This document shows, one piece after another, positions 20,690-32,200 of a DNA stretch of 64,000 nucleotides (the first letter of the stretch is position 1; each line of letters starts with the position of its first letter). The notes beneath the pieces were generated by a model. That model was not told where the DNA came from. It searched no databases and was given only the letters and a program-made list of their open reading frames with translations. Made by a program: the position numbers and the translations under genes. This DNA is from Miscanthus floridulus (taxonomy: Eukaryota > Streptophyta > Magnoliopsida > Poales > Poaceae), in assembly GCF_019320115.1 (NCBI RefSeq), contig NC_089582.1, positions 123,219,259 through 123,283,258 on the forward strand, written 5' to 3'.

Positions 20690-22195
20690 CTAGAGCTAGC
20701 CTTTCAGTCTCACGAAGGTGTTGGTACTGAGGATTTCTACCTAAGTCAGACTCTCGGTCATGGTAGGCGCCTCTGACGTATACAATCTGGTCCAATATGA
20801 AGTTGCAAAGGTCGCCGACGAGCTCTAAGAGTTGGTCATTCTTATATGGGTCTCTTTTCATTCCTTTCTCTTCTTTCCACTACAAGAGAACAAGTTTCGG
20901 TTTAGTATTTCATACCATGTACGAAGTTTTAGTACATATAAAACAACTTCTGCTTGGGTGAAGAGGTTCAAACTTACCCTTAAGGGGTGTCTCCTGTAGG
21001 CACCGGTGTTACTCATCATAGAACATATATAGTATCCACAATGTACACTCCTAGGCTTCTGCTTGGGGCACTGTTTGTTTTGCATATGAAAGTGTTAAGT
21101 AATGCTTTTGACAGCCATGTAATAGAGTACTGAAGAAGTAAGTTACACTTACCGCACATAGTATTTTTATAGCCAGCTTTTCCTTCCTTGCTGGATCATG
21201 CTTTCCATGATGATTAGTGACATAGAACCTAAATGCCCTGTTCGAATTATTTTAGCAAATATAACTTGTTAATATCCAAAAGTGAACGTTACAAGTATGT
21301 ATACAAACATATAAACTAATAAGGATTGTTGATATATATACGTCTTGAGAATCGATATGAAGTCTTTGTATATCATCGGGTCCCTATCTATTGAATCAAA
21401 GACCCATGCCATGCTCCTCCCAACATCGACGGCTATACAAATCCAGTGGTTGCTGGATGGATTTAATCATAGAACTAGATAAACTCTTTTGCATCAAATA
21501 AAATATATCGAATAAAGCTTTAAGTATAGAGTTGAACTTACTCGAAGTTGTATGGTAGCCATATAGTAGAGTGTTGTTGGAGATTTTTGAAAGCTAGGGC
21601 AATATATGCCGCAACTTTAAGGGACTCTTCCCTTAGTTTCGTCGTACGGATACGCTCTTTCTTCCGAAGAGTCTTTGAAGCAGCTAGCTCTTTGACATCT
21701 AGTGTCCACTGTTTAGGGTAATTAAAATTTGTTTGGGCTATAGCTTGAGGGTCTAGATACCCGGCTTTCACACTTGGCATTTGTTTAACAATGTGCACTT
21801 GCATTCTACAAATCACGGCGTGGGTTAGTTACAACAAAATTCAAAGATTACATTCATATCATATCGGGAGGACAAAGACTTACAGGCTCCGCTGAATATT
21901 GGGACATGGATTCTATGGTTTCATCGTCGTATTCCTCCTCATCCTCATCGTTAACAATAACCGTTTCACCATGATGAATCTATACTGTGTAGTCCTCAAC
22001 AAATCCTCGCATAATCAAATGTGATATGATGATAGTCACATCTATCCATGCCATACGGTTCTTGCAATCTTTACAAGGGCAAATAATTGTATCCTTATTC
22101 TCTTTCAATCTCGTTGCATGCTTCTTTGTGGCTTCAATAAATTTATCCACCTCTTCACGGAAACCTGCCTTAACCTTAACGAACCATACATCCAA
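20690..22195 (-). pseudogene. CACTA transposon gene remnant: transposase-associated domain plus C48-like peptidase domain
   Basis: In - order: 22195-21980 encodes a transposase-associated domain with CPCKDCKN and HLIMRGFVEDY. An acidic linker (VNDEDEEEYDDETIE, about 21960-21900) ends at a GTAAGT donor. The next exon (about 21816-21540) contains PSVKAGYLDPQAIAQTNF and a W-L-P-Y-N-F end. Then about 21450-21345 has HWICIAVDVGRSMAWVFDS, 21250-21150 has AFRFYVTNHHGKHDPARKEK, and 21085-21000 has RSVHCGYYICSMM. The H-W...D...C-G-Y-x-C order fits a Ulp1-type (C48) cysteine peptidase. The central transposase catalytic region expected after the acidic linker is missing. Exon borders were read by eye. 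Product not expected to be functional. Confidence 0.72.
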
Positions 22196-22284
22196 GAGTT
22201 CATGTACTCCATTTTTTACAACAACAACAAAACAAACATTAAGAACTACTTATTTAGATATATATAAAAATGAATCAAATTAAT

Positions 22285-22960
22285 AATTACTTGAGAATAA
22301 TTGTATATACTTCAGATATATATGAATATAAATCTAATATAATTACATGAAGCATACAAACACACCATGGTAGAGGAAAATTAATTAATGGCCCATTTAT
22401 CCATAAATAATTAAAATACATATTTATTGATTACAATAAACAATTTCAAAGACAACAATTAGCAACAATTATACTTTACCCAATATCTTTCATACAAACC
22501 CTAGTCCAATTTTATCAAATATAAATTTACAAAAATGAAATTAATAAAAAAACTAAACCATAGATCTAGTTCTACATGCATATGAAACATGCATAAAACT
22601 AACTAATTGTTTACTAAAATCAAGAAACATAGACCAAATAAGGGTATGATCTTGTTCCCCTCCCTAATTTACCCTAGTACATTTAAAACTTAGGTCTAAT
22701 TTGCTTCATAAGTAGCTCAAGCATCATAGAAGAGAGAGAAAAACAAAACTCTAATTACTCACTAACCAACCATTAAAACATCAAAAAAAGTGTGGAATAA
22801 CATCTTCTTACCTTCTACAACCTCTCCACCAAAGGATTTAAGACCAAAACCTTTCCCCCTTAGTAGAGCAATTTTTGGGAGGTGCCCAAGGCCTCTCCAC
22901 CTTTCTTTCATGGGTTGGAGTGAGTGACCCGAGTAGGAAGAAGGTGCTGCAGCTGTTTTA
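22285..22960. other. AT-rich interior of the CACTA element
   Basis: Upstream of the - strand remnant gene. The GC-poor sequence with a TTTTATATATGGG-like TATA stretch near 22958-22970 may have served as promoter and first intron of the transposon gene. No domain is recognisable. Confidence 0.3.
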
Positions 22961-22969
22961 TATATGGGT

Positions 22970-23245
22970 CATTTGTAGGGACGGCTGATGATTAAGCCGT
23001 CCCTACAAATCGGAGCTATTTATACGGGGGCATTTGTAGGAGCGACTCAATCACCAGCCGCCCCTACAAATAGCAACTCCGGGAGCGGTTGGTGATTGAG
23101 CCGTCTCTACAAATCAGACCCCATTTGTAGGGGTGACTCGTATCACCAGCCGCCCCTGCTGTTCCATTTGTAGGGGCGGCTAGTGTCTGGACACCCGAGC
23201 ACATCACTGTAGGGACGGCTCCATCATCAGTCGCCCCTATGAAAA
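22970..23245. repeat. Right CACTA subterminal repeat array
   Basis: At least six copies of the CATTTGTAGGGGCGGCT core or its inverse. Paired copies could form hairpins. Confidence 0.85.
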
Positions 23246-23268
23246 ATTCGAACCATTTTTACATAGTG

Positions 23269-23633
23269 CCAATTCCAACCACGCAGTGTGCCAGCGATGG
23301 TCCTCAGCCAGTTCCGACGGCGCCCAGCCAGTGCTCGGTGAGTATGGTGATGCTGTATGTGGCTAGGAACGGCGGTGGTGTTTAGCTCGGCGGCGGCGGC
23401 GGCCATGGCCACGGGAGCTCAGTGCTCGGCTTGGGCTATGGCATTACGGCAGGTGAGAACAAACTGATGCGTTCGTGATGTCGAGGAGCAGCAGCCAGCA
23501 GGTAGCTTCTTGGACAAAGGCCTTGGATTCCCTTCCATGCTCGTCAGCATGCTCGAACGCTGGGCAGTGTAGCCTTCAATGGAGCAGGACATGGAGCGAG
23601 GCGTTCTTGGCGGACGGGGCACACGTCCACGGG
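23269..23633. other. Residual MULE interior between CACTA and hAT
   Basis: A GC-rich stretch of about 365 bp, open on the - strand around 23420-23667 with Arg/Ser-rich composition. It could be a captured host fragment, but I do not recognise it. Confidence 0.3.
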
Positions 23634-24598
23634 CAGTGCCGGTCCTGAGATTTTTAGGCCAGAGCAAAACTAAATCTCAGGGCCCTTTAGTATAAACTTC
23701 AAAATAATATATTAATATTACTAAACACATGTATAAACAGAATATTACCTATAAACAGTTAAAGAGTATCAAATGCAATATTCATATCAAATAAATTATA
23801 ATATTAAATTACTTTAAAATTTTCTTCAATGTCTTCTACATGGTTGATTATCTACATTAATAGCAATTATATCTAATTCGTATGGATTTCTTGATGTGCT
23901 TATATGACTTTTAAAGAATTTATCATTTGATACTCTCTATGACTGCAACAATTCATCGACTTGTTTTCTCTTTATTTTCTCACTGCCGAAATTTGGTATG
24001 AATAAACTAATTGCAATTGGAAGAAAAAAAACGATGCTGTAATTTTAAAGAGAGAGGAAACGATTACTAATGCAATTGGAAAGGCACAAGCTCTCAGTTT
24101 ATACCTACAGTCTTCTTCCTCGTTGAGGGGCCGTTTGCCATGCCCAAATGGCCAATTGACAATGAATTATAAGTAATAACTACTACCTCCGTTCATAAAT
24201 GTCTATCGTTTTCGTTTTCCGAGAAATAACTTTGACTAATTGTATATTAAAAATATTAATATTTATAGTACATAATTAGTATCATTGGATATATATTTGA
24301 ATCTAGTTTTTTAATAAATTTATTTGGAGATACAAATATTGCACGTATTTTTTATAAATCGAGTTAAATTTATTGGCACACAAATCGTGGCGATACACAT
24401 TTAGGGACAGAGGGAGTAGTAGCTAGCTTCCTAGGTGCTACAACAAATATATATTAGTAACTAATAATACATACATATATATACTATATACCAACTATAT
24501 TGCTACCTACATCACTACATGTAATAGTATCGGAGGCCCCTTGGTCCTAGGGGGCCTAGAGCGGCTGCCCCGCTGGCCCCCCTCCAGGGCCGGGCCTG
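23634..24598. mobile_element. Non-autonomous hAT element (965 bp) with perfect 8-bp TSD
   Basis: TSD TCCACGGG is exact at 23626-23633 and 24599-24606. The ends are CAGTGCCGGTCCTGAG and, inverted from the right, CAGGCCCGGCCCTGGAG. The interior is AT-rich with no transposase. It lies inside the MULE and itself contains the Stowaway MITE at 24183-24416. Confidence 0.87.
24183..24416. mobile_element. Stowaway-like MITE (Tc1/mariner), 234 bp
   Basis: TA dinucleotides flank it (24181-24182, 24417-24418). Ends CTACCTCCGTTCATAAATGT and, inverted, CTCCCTCTGTCCCTAAATGT match the plant Stowaway terminus. It is the innermost layer of the MULE-hAT nest. Confidence 0.87.
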
Positions 24599-25071
24599 TC
24601 CACGGGGGGCCCTCGGGCAAGCGGCACAACCACAGGTGCTGTCACAGGAGAAACAGCACGCACCCGCCGCCGCCACAGCATGCCTTGCAAGACGAGTAGA
24701 CGACGCTGCAGCCTTGTCGCCGTATGCGGTGCGCCCTGGCCGGCGGGAGCGAGACCGCGCGCCCAGACCGCTGCGCAACGCGGCCAAGACTCCGCACAAG
24801 CTCCCCGCCTCCCCTCGCTGTGTGGTGATGACCGGAGATTGAAGATGAAGCTGGTATGTGGGGCCCACACATCAGAGAGTAGAGGGAGAGAAGCAGCATG
24901 AGTAAATAGATCATTTTCCATGTCAAGTTAGGGCTTCCAAGCTCGCTGCCACGTTGGCTTGGCGTGCCACGTCAGAGAAAGTGGTAAAAACGTATGGGGT
25001 TCACTGTTTACGCGCATAAAGCTGGCAAACGGAGGAGTGCCCCCGGTAACATGGCAAAAAGTTAAAAATCC

Positions 25072-25903
25072 CTCTCCACACACGCGTCACTGTCGATCAT
25101 CACAAACCTAGCTATACGCGTTCCATACTCCATACTAGTACTAGTGTATACGTACTCCATCGAATACTTAGATATCGTTCGTGAACAAGAATCTCTGCTC
25201 GGCAACTGTTCTTAATTAAGTAATCTACCAAACATATTAAAAATCACCTAATCAATTGACTGCACCGTACCGTGCGTTCTGCACTTATATATTAGGACAT
25301 GATGATTATTGATAAATTTGTCATCTGTGTAACATATTGTATGGACAATGGCTAGAGCAACCAGTTTTCTCACCATTGATTCGTTTAGCATCATCACCGG
25401 CCGCCGCCGCCGGGGAAATTATTGGCACCGCGCCGCCGGCTCATCACCCTGCACCGCCCAATATCTGCAAACAACAAAAACATTAGAGCACACCAGCTGG
25501 CCTCCAAAACTTCAACTCAGGTTGTACTAGGCGCATGTCGGGGCGCTACTCCTTTTTCTATGCCATTGTCGCAAGGGTTCAGTAATTGACTATCTAGAGC
25601 AAATTAAATGCAAGGCACCTCAAACTGCAGCTTCTTGTCGCGCTCTAATAAACAATTTGGTACTAATCAAATTTTACACGTCTTAATTCCCTCGCATTCA
25701 GGGTTCAAATTAAAAGAAGTGTCCATTCAGATCTCGGAGAAAAAAGAAACCTTGCGTGACAATATGGCAGCTTGCCACACCCATCCGCCAGACCGCCACA
25801 TCTCTTAAACATGTTGCGTCTAGATGCATAACAAATTCGATGTATCAAAAATGTTAAAACCTATAGTTTGGAACGGATAAATTAGTTACATTTCTGGTAC
25901 TAA
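25072..25903. other. Intergenic stretch, nothing recognised
   Basis: Contains a short GC-rich patch (25398-25450, CCG repeats) but no supported gene or element. Confidence 0.4.
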
Positions 25904-26197
25904 GGTCAGTTTCAATGGAGAGTTTCATTACGTTGTTTCCAAGACTGCATATCATTTGAAATGAAATGAAACTTGGATGAAACATCTACTCTCAATGGAG
26001 AGTTTCATTTCATGGTTTCATAGGCATTTAATTTCAAGATTCATAGAGAGCTGGTAATCGTGTCAAGAGAGATTCATCTAGATGAAACATATTTTTTCTC
26101 TCTCTTCTTAAATACACTGCGATGTTATCAAAAGTGCCTATGTGACCACCTATTTAATGTAAATAAAATTCATGTAAATTTTCCACTGAGACTGACC
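25904..26197. mobile_element. Tourist-like MITE (PIF/Harbinger), 294 bp
   Basis: TSD TAA at 25901-25903 and 26198-26200. TIRs GGTCAGTTTCAATGG and, inverted, GGTCAGTCTCAGTGG. An internal CAATGGAGAGTTTCATT motif occurs twice near the left end. No coding capacity. Confidence 0.88.
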
Positions 26198-26789
26198 TAA
26201 TGGATCCGATTAGACCCTTGATTTAATAATAACTACGTAGATGCCACACTGACCTGTGACCACCATCCCAGCAGGCCAGAGATAGGTGCAGGTGGTCGGC
26301 ATGAGCATGAACAGTGATCCCGTGGAACATATTTAGTCCACGAAGAAGTGCGTGGAAACTGGGCATGCCGCAGCCGCAACGCTACCGGCCCGTGCATGCA
26401 CGTACCAGATATCAAGGTCTGTGTGCCCTTGGACGCAGGGAAGCCTACAAAGGTTGCAATCACGCCGGAGGAACGAATCATGCATGATCGTGAAACATGT
26501 ATCGCTGTCATGTGTAACCGATCCCATCTTGCCTTCCATCTCTCCTGTTGCTTCCGTTGTCCTCTGCTGCAAGCTCCAGCCTCCTGATGGGCTGCTGCTA
26601 GCCCTTGCTCGGCACCAATCAATCTTGCAATTAAATAGAGTGTGTGTTGGAACGAACTGTGAACGAGAGAATCTTCTGAACAATACTTGATCGATGTGTA
26701 CACTACACTGCTACTACGTACTGATCCAATGCACGCAACTAGATATATATAGTCACATGTGTGCACGCATGGGCATCTATCATCGTACT
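26198..26789. other. Left flank of Gypsy A, nothing recognised
   Basis: A long - strand frame (26904-26233) runs into the LTR and has no recognisable domain. I treat it as chance. Confidence 0.35.
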
Positions 26790-28192
26790 CGTCGGGGACC
26801 AATAGTAGGGTACCTGAAGAAGATGAGTTGATACCTATCAACACTAATTCATCAGAGCGATCAAGAACGCGACTACATTTTCCAGTAGGCCCCGCCTCGT
26901 CCAAACCACCAAGGCCGCAGGCTCCGTTTCGTCCGATCGTCCAACCCCCGAGGGTTGGGAACGCCTCAGGCTGACTCCCGAGGGATGGCTCCGCCTCGCC
27001 TGACCTCCGAGGGTTGGCTCCGCCTCGCCCGACGTCTGAGAGCTGGCTCCGCCTCGCCCAACCCCCGAGGGTTGGCTCCGACTCGCCCGACGTCTGAGAG
27101 CTGGCTCCGCCTCGCCCAACTCCCGAGGGTTGGCTCCGCCTCGCCCGACGTCTGGGGCTGGCTTCGTCTCGCCCGACCCTCGAGGGTTGGCTCTGCCTCG
27201 CCCGACGTCTGAAGGATGGCCCCGCCTCGCCCGACGTCTGAGGACTGACTCTGCTTCGCCCGACGTCTGAAGGATGGCTCCGCCTCGTCCGACATCTACG
27301 CGCGACTCCTTCCTAACTACGCGCGTAGATAAGGCAGGGCACTTAAGTCAACCACAATACCAAGGACCATGCCCTGCACGTCTGCAGGAAAGTACCGTCA
27401 GGATATGACAAGATGGGCGCTTTGAGACCTTCCAGGCATGTTAGAGCCCGAACAGTGTTGTAGACGCCGACATTTGTCTTACAATGTCGTGGGCGTCGCC
27501 ATTTGCCCTCGGGCGCGGATACTGACGGCAGCTCACGACAACCACTACGGTCCAGGAGGAAACTCACATCACCTACGATAACGGATGTGCGGTCACTACA
27601 CCGTCTGCTCCCTGGCCGCGGATCAGCACCCTGGTCCGCCGTGCCGTCCGCCGGGGCAGGATGGGACGTGACAACTTTCTGACAATGCCAGGATATGGCA
27701 TCATCAGTGGACAGACAACCAACACGGCCCTATCAGGATCAGCGGACATGCCATGGCACCGCCTGCCATGTTAGCGGGGCCCGCACAAAGGAAAAGGAAG
27801 ACCCGACATCTTTGAAGTACCTCTTTTGCCTCTGGTTTTTCTCCCATCTATAATCCCTGCTCTCCCTTGGCCTATGAAAGGGACGGCAGGACACCCCACT
27901 AGGGGGATCGATTCAACACATCACGCATCACATCACACATAGTTGGGCAGCAACCAAGCTCTCAACACCCATTCGACCTTTCCATCAGTGACTTGGGACC
28001 TATCCCTCTCTCGCTCGTTTGTAATCCCTACTACGAACTTTTCAGTGCTAATAACACGAGCAACAGCCACGAACCGGACGTAGGGACATTCTGCCTGAAC
28101 CAGTATAAACCTTCTTTCTTTCTAGCACACCATCCGGGCCTGACGCACAATAACACAAATTTACTCGTTGGTGTTTACTCGAAACACTGATA
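26790..28192 (+). repeat. Gypsy A 5' LTR
   Basis: Starts CGTCGGGGACC (TG changed to CG) and ends ACTGATA directly before the primer-binding site. It contains a 29-bp-period GC-rich minisatellite and, at 27873-27879, TATGAAA where the other LTR has TATAAAA. Confidence 0.85.
26950..27295. repeat. 29-bp-period minisatellite in the Gypsy A 5' LTR
   Basis: Alternating variants of GGCTCCGCCTCGCCCGACGT followed by CTGAGAGCT or CCGAGGGTT. The homologous array at about 61265-61705 in the 3' LTR has more units, which explains part of the LTR length difference. Confidence 0.85.
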
Positions 28193-28212
28193 GTTGGCGT
28201 GCTAGGTAGGGG
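28193..28212 (+). other. Gypsy A primer-binding site
   Basis: GTTGGCGTGCTAGGTAGGGG immediately follows the LTR. It is a mutated form of the TTGGCGCGCCAGGTAGGGG phrase common in grass Gypsy elements. I did not identify the tRNA. Confidence 0.65.
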
Positions 28213-28245
28213 ACCTTTGCACGTTCTGACATTAACATCAGGCCA

Positions 28246-30406
28246 CAGATGGCTAGCCATGGCATCAGCTAGGTCCCGGGCGCACATGTGCGCTTCGGGT
28301 ACCTGGACTTCATCATCACGGTGGGAGGAGAGTTGGCGTTGGCTCATGCCGCCATCCAACCTCTCCCCTCCATCAGCCTCGACTATGGGAGGCTTGAGCG
28401 CCAGCTCGACATCTTCCTAGGACTCTAGCCGTACAGGGAGGACCCGTGCCGCCTCACCTTCTCTTACGCTAATGACATGGCGTGACTTGCCGGAGGGGAA
28501 CCCCTCTCTCCAGAATAGCTCATATGGAGCGCCCCTATAGTGCTTCCGTTCGGTCTCCACAACGCCGCGGGGACTGTTAGCCACCTTATGGCACAACACA
28601 TGATTCCACCTCCCATGAACGGCGAATTCATGGGGGTGATCAAACACATCATGAAATCTTTCCATGACCTCCTCATAGAGAAGCCAGAGTCACCCTCTGG
28701 CTCTGACTCTAGCAGGGGAAGCCATCACCCCTCTCATGAATGCTTCATGACGAGTACCCCCGAGGGACACGTCAAAAGCATCCATGAGGAGGAGGCTACC
28801 CCGGTGAACAACCTCAACGACGAGGCCGAGGGGGAGACAACGGCCCCACCTCGCATGCGGGTGGAGCAGCTAAAAGCCCGACATCGAGAGATCGAGGAAG
28901 CGTGACTCCAGCTCGAGCATGAACGCGCGAAGCTCGATCGGGAAATCGAGCGCCATGGAGACGGTGGGCGTGCACGCGCCATGGCCCACGACGTGAACCA
29001 AAGGATCCTCACCGACGATGAAGCCCTCCCTCATTTCATCTGGGCGAGCTAGAACATCACCGCCATGGTGGCCTTGCTCCATGGCCTTCTAGAGGCCACG
29101 ACGCCTGAGGATCGTCAGGCCCACCATGAGATTCGCATGCTGCTCGAGCGTGCGGTGGCACAGTAGGCTAAGAGCTCGTTGTCTCGGCGATGCGATCTCG
29201 ACGCCAGCCAGCGCGTGCTCTCAGAGTGCATCGGCAGGGACGCGTCGCTCCACCAGGTGCCACAAAGCGGTGGGCAGCACACCGTGGTCCCAGTGCATCA
29301 GTGTCTCGACCACAACCGTGACGCACGCAACACCCTTGATGCTCACAGGTATACCCATGACGATCTGAGAGAGGGAGCTAGCCACGGCTATCACCCTCGC
29401 CGTGGTGGACGCTACAACAGCGGCGAGGATCGAAGCCCGAGCCATGGCCTGCTAGGGCCTCAAGCCTTCAGTCGACACATCCTCAACGCTGCCTTCTCGC
29501 TAAGGTACCGACCACCAACCAACATCCAGAAGTACTCTAGGGAAATGAACCCCGGACTATGACTCGAGGATTATCAGCTTGCCTGCCAAGCCGGTAGTGG
29601 GGATAATGACGATTCATTATCCGCAACCTTCCATTGTTCTTGGCCGATTCGACACGAAAATGGTTGGAACACATGCCGTCCAACAGAATCCAAGGTTGGG
29701 CGAACCTAATGGAGACCTTCATGGGAAACTTTCAGAGCATATACAAGTGCCCTGGGAACCCATGGGACCTCAAGAATTGCCAATAGTAGGCCAGAGAAAC
29801 CCTCTGTTGGTACATCCAACGCTTCTCCCGGTAGTGCAATGAGCTGCCTAACGTCGCCAACACCGATGTTATAGGGGCTTTCCTATCCGGGACCACCTAC
29901 GAGTCTCTGGTTCACAAGCTAGGACGCAAGGGTCCACAAACCACCAAGGAACTCCTTGACATTGCTACCAGCCATGTCTCGGACGAAGAAGCGGTCGGAG
30001 CAATCTTCGATCGCCTCAATGGCAAGGTGAGGCGGGACGAGGATGCTGGCGAAGGTGCCTCCAACCATCCCGCTAAAAAGAAGAACAAGAAGCAACTGTG
30101 TGAGGGCTCTCTCGTGGCCACTGCTGACCGTAGGGGTGGTCGGAAGCCCACGGAGGGCACTCCGAACCACTTCAAAAAACTACTCGAGGGGCCACGCCCA
30201 AACCATGTCTTCTCCATCAAGCATCTATACAAGGACTGTGCCCTCATGAAGCGGTTCTTATCCGGAGGCTCCAACAAAGTGGAGCATGGGAAGGACCCTA
30301 ACCCTACCACGGACAACGCCGAGGGGAAGAACGATGGCTTTCCAACACCGGATGGCTGCCTCATGATCTTCGAAGGATCAGAGGCCTACAACTCCAAGCG
30401 CTGCTA
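28246..30406 (+). pseudogene. Gypsy A gag
   Basis: Decayed Gag polyprotein in at least two frames. The N-terminal part includes a coiled-coil stretch (RMRVEQLKARHREIEEA, then a TGA, then LEHERAKLDREIER; about 28855-28960). From about 29510 the retrotransposon-gag core begins (YRPPTNIQKYSREMNPGL, stop, LEDYQLACQAGS). The frame shifts to a stretch with TSHAS-type residues and a Lys-rich tail near 30060-30090, then a DHFKKLLEGP-like C-terminus with HLYKDCALMKRFL (about 30216-30260). Gag forms the virus-like particle in which reverse transcription occurs. Many CAG/CGA-derived TAG/TGA codons are visible, so the copy is inactive. Confidence 0.75.
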
Positions 30407-30569
30407 GAAGATCGCGCGCCATGTGGTCTATGCGACCAAACCGGCCACGCCTGCCTTCCTCCGGTGGTTAGAGTCCGCTATAACCTTCGATCGGATCGAC
30501 CACCCGGAGAGTGTCCCATAGCCATGGAGATATCCGCTCATGGTTGACCTGATCATCGGTATGAAGTGA

Positions 30570-31110
30570 CTCACCAAGGTACTAATGGATGGGGGGCAGC
30601 GGCCTCAACATCATGTATGCCGAGACGCTCGACACCATGGGCATCGACCGAGCGTGCATTTGACCAACCGGAGCACCTTTCCACGGCGTCGTGCCCAGAA
30701 AGCAGGCCATGTCACTTAGGTAGATCGATCTGCCCGTCACCTTCGGGGGTCCGTCCAACTATATAGGATGGAGACCCTCACCTTTGAAGTGGTTGGGTTC
30801 CATGAAACCTTCCACGCCATCCTGAGATGACCATGCTACGTGAAGTTCATGGCCGTCCCCAACTACACCTACCTCAAGCTAAAGATGCCGACCCCCGATG
30901 GGGTCATCACCGTCAGCACCTCCTTTCAGTGCGCCTACGAGTGTGAAGTCGAGTGCTGCGATCATGCCGCAACAATCATCGCCTTCGGAGAGCTTGCGGC
31001 CCTTAGGCAAGAGGTCGCCGAAGAGTCACTCGACCCCAAGCGGTCAACCGGGTCCTTCGAGCTAGAGGAAGGCTCTAAGGAGGTTCTCATAGACCCCTGA
31101 GAGCACCGAG
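30570..31110 (+). pseudogene. Gypsy A aspartic protease region
   Basis: Around 30585 a D-G-G-S-G-L-N-I-M-Y core is readable only after allowing for an extra G, where most retropepsins have D-S/T-G. Gypsy B has the same D-G-G variant. Downstream FMAVPNYTYLKLKMPTPDGV (30846-30905) is the conserved region C-terminal to the protease in this lineage. Frame change and stops make it non-functional. Confidence 0.65.
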
Positions 31111-31215
31111 GGTAAAACGGTGCGCATTGGTACCGCACTTTCTTCCAAATAGGAAAGCGCGCTCGTCGGCTTCCTCCGTGCCAATAGAGACATCTTTGCG
31201 TGGAAACTCTCGGAC

Positions 31216-32200
31216 ATGCCAGGCATTCCAAGGGAAGTCGTTGAGCATGCCTTGAAGATCCGCCTAGGCTCCAAGCCGGTGAAACAACACCTACGTCGCT
31301 TCAACGAGGGGAAACGCAGGACCATCAAGGAAGTATACCACCCAGAGTGGTTAGCCAACGCCATTCTTGTACAAAAGAAGAGTGGGAAATGGAGGATGTG
31401 TGTTGACTACACGGGTCTCAACAAGGCATGCCCGAAGGATCCGTTTCCTTTGCCGCGCATAGACCAAATAGTCAACTCTACCTCAGGGTGTAAAACCCTC
31501 TGCTTCCTTGACGCGTACTCTAGGTACCATCAAATCACGATGAAGGAGTCTGACCAGCTCGCGACATCTTTCATCACCACTTTGGATCGTTCTGCTACAT
31601 CACAATACCGTTCGGTCTGAAGAACGCTAGGGCTACATACCAGCGTTGTATGCTCAAGTGTTTCGAGGACCTCATCGGGCAGATCGTTGAGGCCTACATT
31701 GACAACATCATGGTCAAGTCCAAATGGGCTTACCACGTCGTAGCCGATCTTGAGCAGACCTTTGTAAAACTCCGAGCAAACAAGATCAAACTCAATCTTG
31801 AGAAGTGCGTTTTCAGGGTCCCGAGGGGCATGCTGCTTGGTTTCATTGTCTCTGAGCGTGGCATCGAAGCAAACCTGGAGAAGATATCAGCCATCACAAG
31901 GATGGGCCTGATTCAGAATATAAAGGGGGTACAATGAGTTATAGGGTGCCTTGCTGTGCTCAGTCGCTTCATCTCGCGCCTCGGCGAACGAGGTCTCCCC
32001 CTTTATCGGCTTCTTAAGAAGGCTGACCACTTCGTATGGACATCTGAGGCCCTAGAGGCACTTGATGTGGTCAATCTACTTTTGACGAGGGCCCCGATCT
32101 TGGTTCCTCCTATCAATGGAGAACCCCTTCTGCTCTACATTGCGGCCACCACACAAGTGGTCAACGTTGCCCTGGTGGTGGAGCAGGAAGAAGAGGGGCA
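31216..32200 (+). pseudogene. Gypsy A reverse transcriptase
   Basis: Opens with MPGIPREVVEHAL and continues with CVDYTGLNKACPKDPFPLPR and FLDAYSRYHQI. A frame change near 31590 precedes PFGLKNARATYQRCM. The catalytic box reads YIDN (about 31698-31709) instead of Y-x-D-D, so the second metal-binding Asp is lost. GFIVSERGIEANLEKI and a stop at 31935-31937 follow. The thumb/connection then runs into RNase H. Confidence 0.85.

Larger units (their letters stand above)
20185..23268. mobile_element. CACTA (En/Spm) element, internally deleted (3084 bp)
   Basis: Starts CACTACTCCAGAATC and ends ...TTTTTACATAGTG, with a 3-bp TSD CCA at 20182-20184 and 23269-23271. Both subterminal regions (about 20205-20420 and 22970-23245) carry arrays of ATTTGTAGGGGCGGCT-type motifs in both orientations, as expected for transposase-binding repeats. 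Interior - strand exons derive from a TNP2-like/C48-containing transposon gene whose central part is missing. Confidence 0.9.
19754..25071. mobile_element. Second MULE, host of nested CACTA and hAT elements
   Basis: The ends are inverted: GGATTTTTAACTTTTTACCA at 19754 and its inverse ending AAAAAGTTAAAAATCC at 25071. Homology of the two arms continues for about 300-350 bp. For example, the phrase around GAAATGATCTATTTACCCATGCTG at 19927 reappears inverted near 24900. Flanking 9-mers (ACCCCCACA on the left, CTCTCCACA on the right) agree at only 6 of 9, so the TSD is weak. Terminal bases match the Pack-MULE at 12169, so the two belong to one family. With the nested elements removed, about 1.2 kb of MULE sequence remains, without transposase. 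Confidence 0.75.

Noticed and set aside
26233..26904. 223-residue - frame next to Gypsy A as a host gene
   Set aside because: It runs into the LTR, has no recognisable domain and no supporting splice or promoter context.
26950..27295. Regular 29-bp repeats as a CRISPR-like array
   Set aside because: No unique spacers. It is a minisatellite inside a plant LTR and is present in both LTRs.
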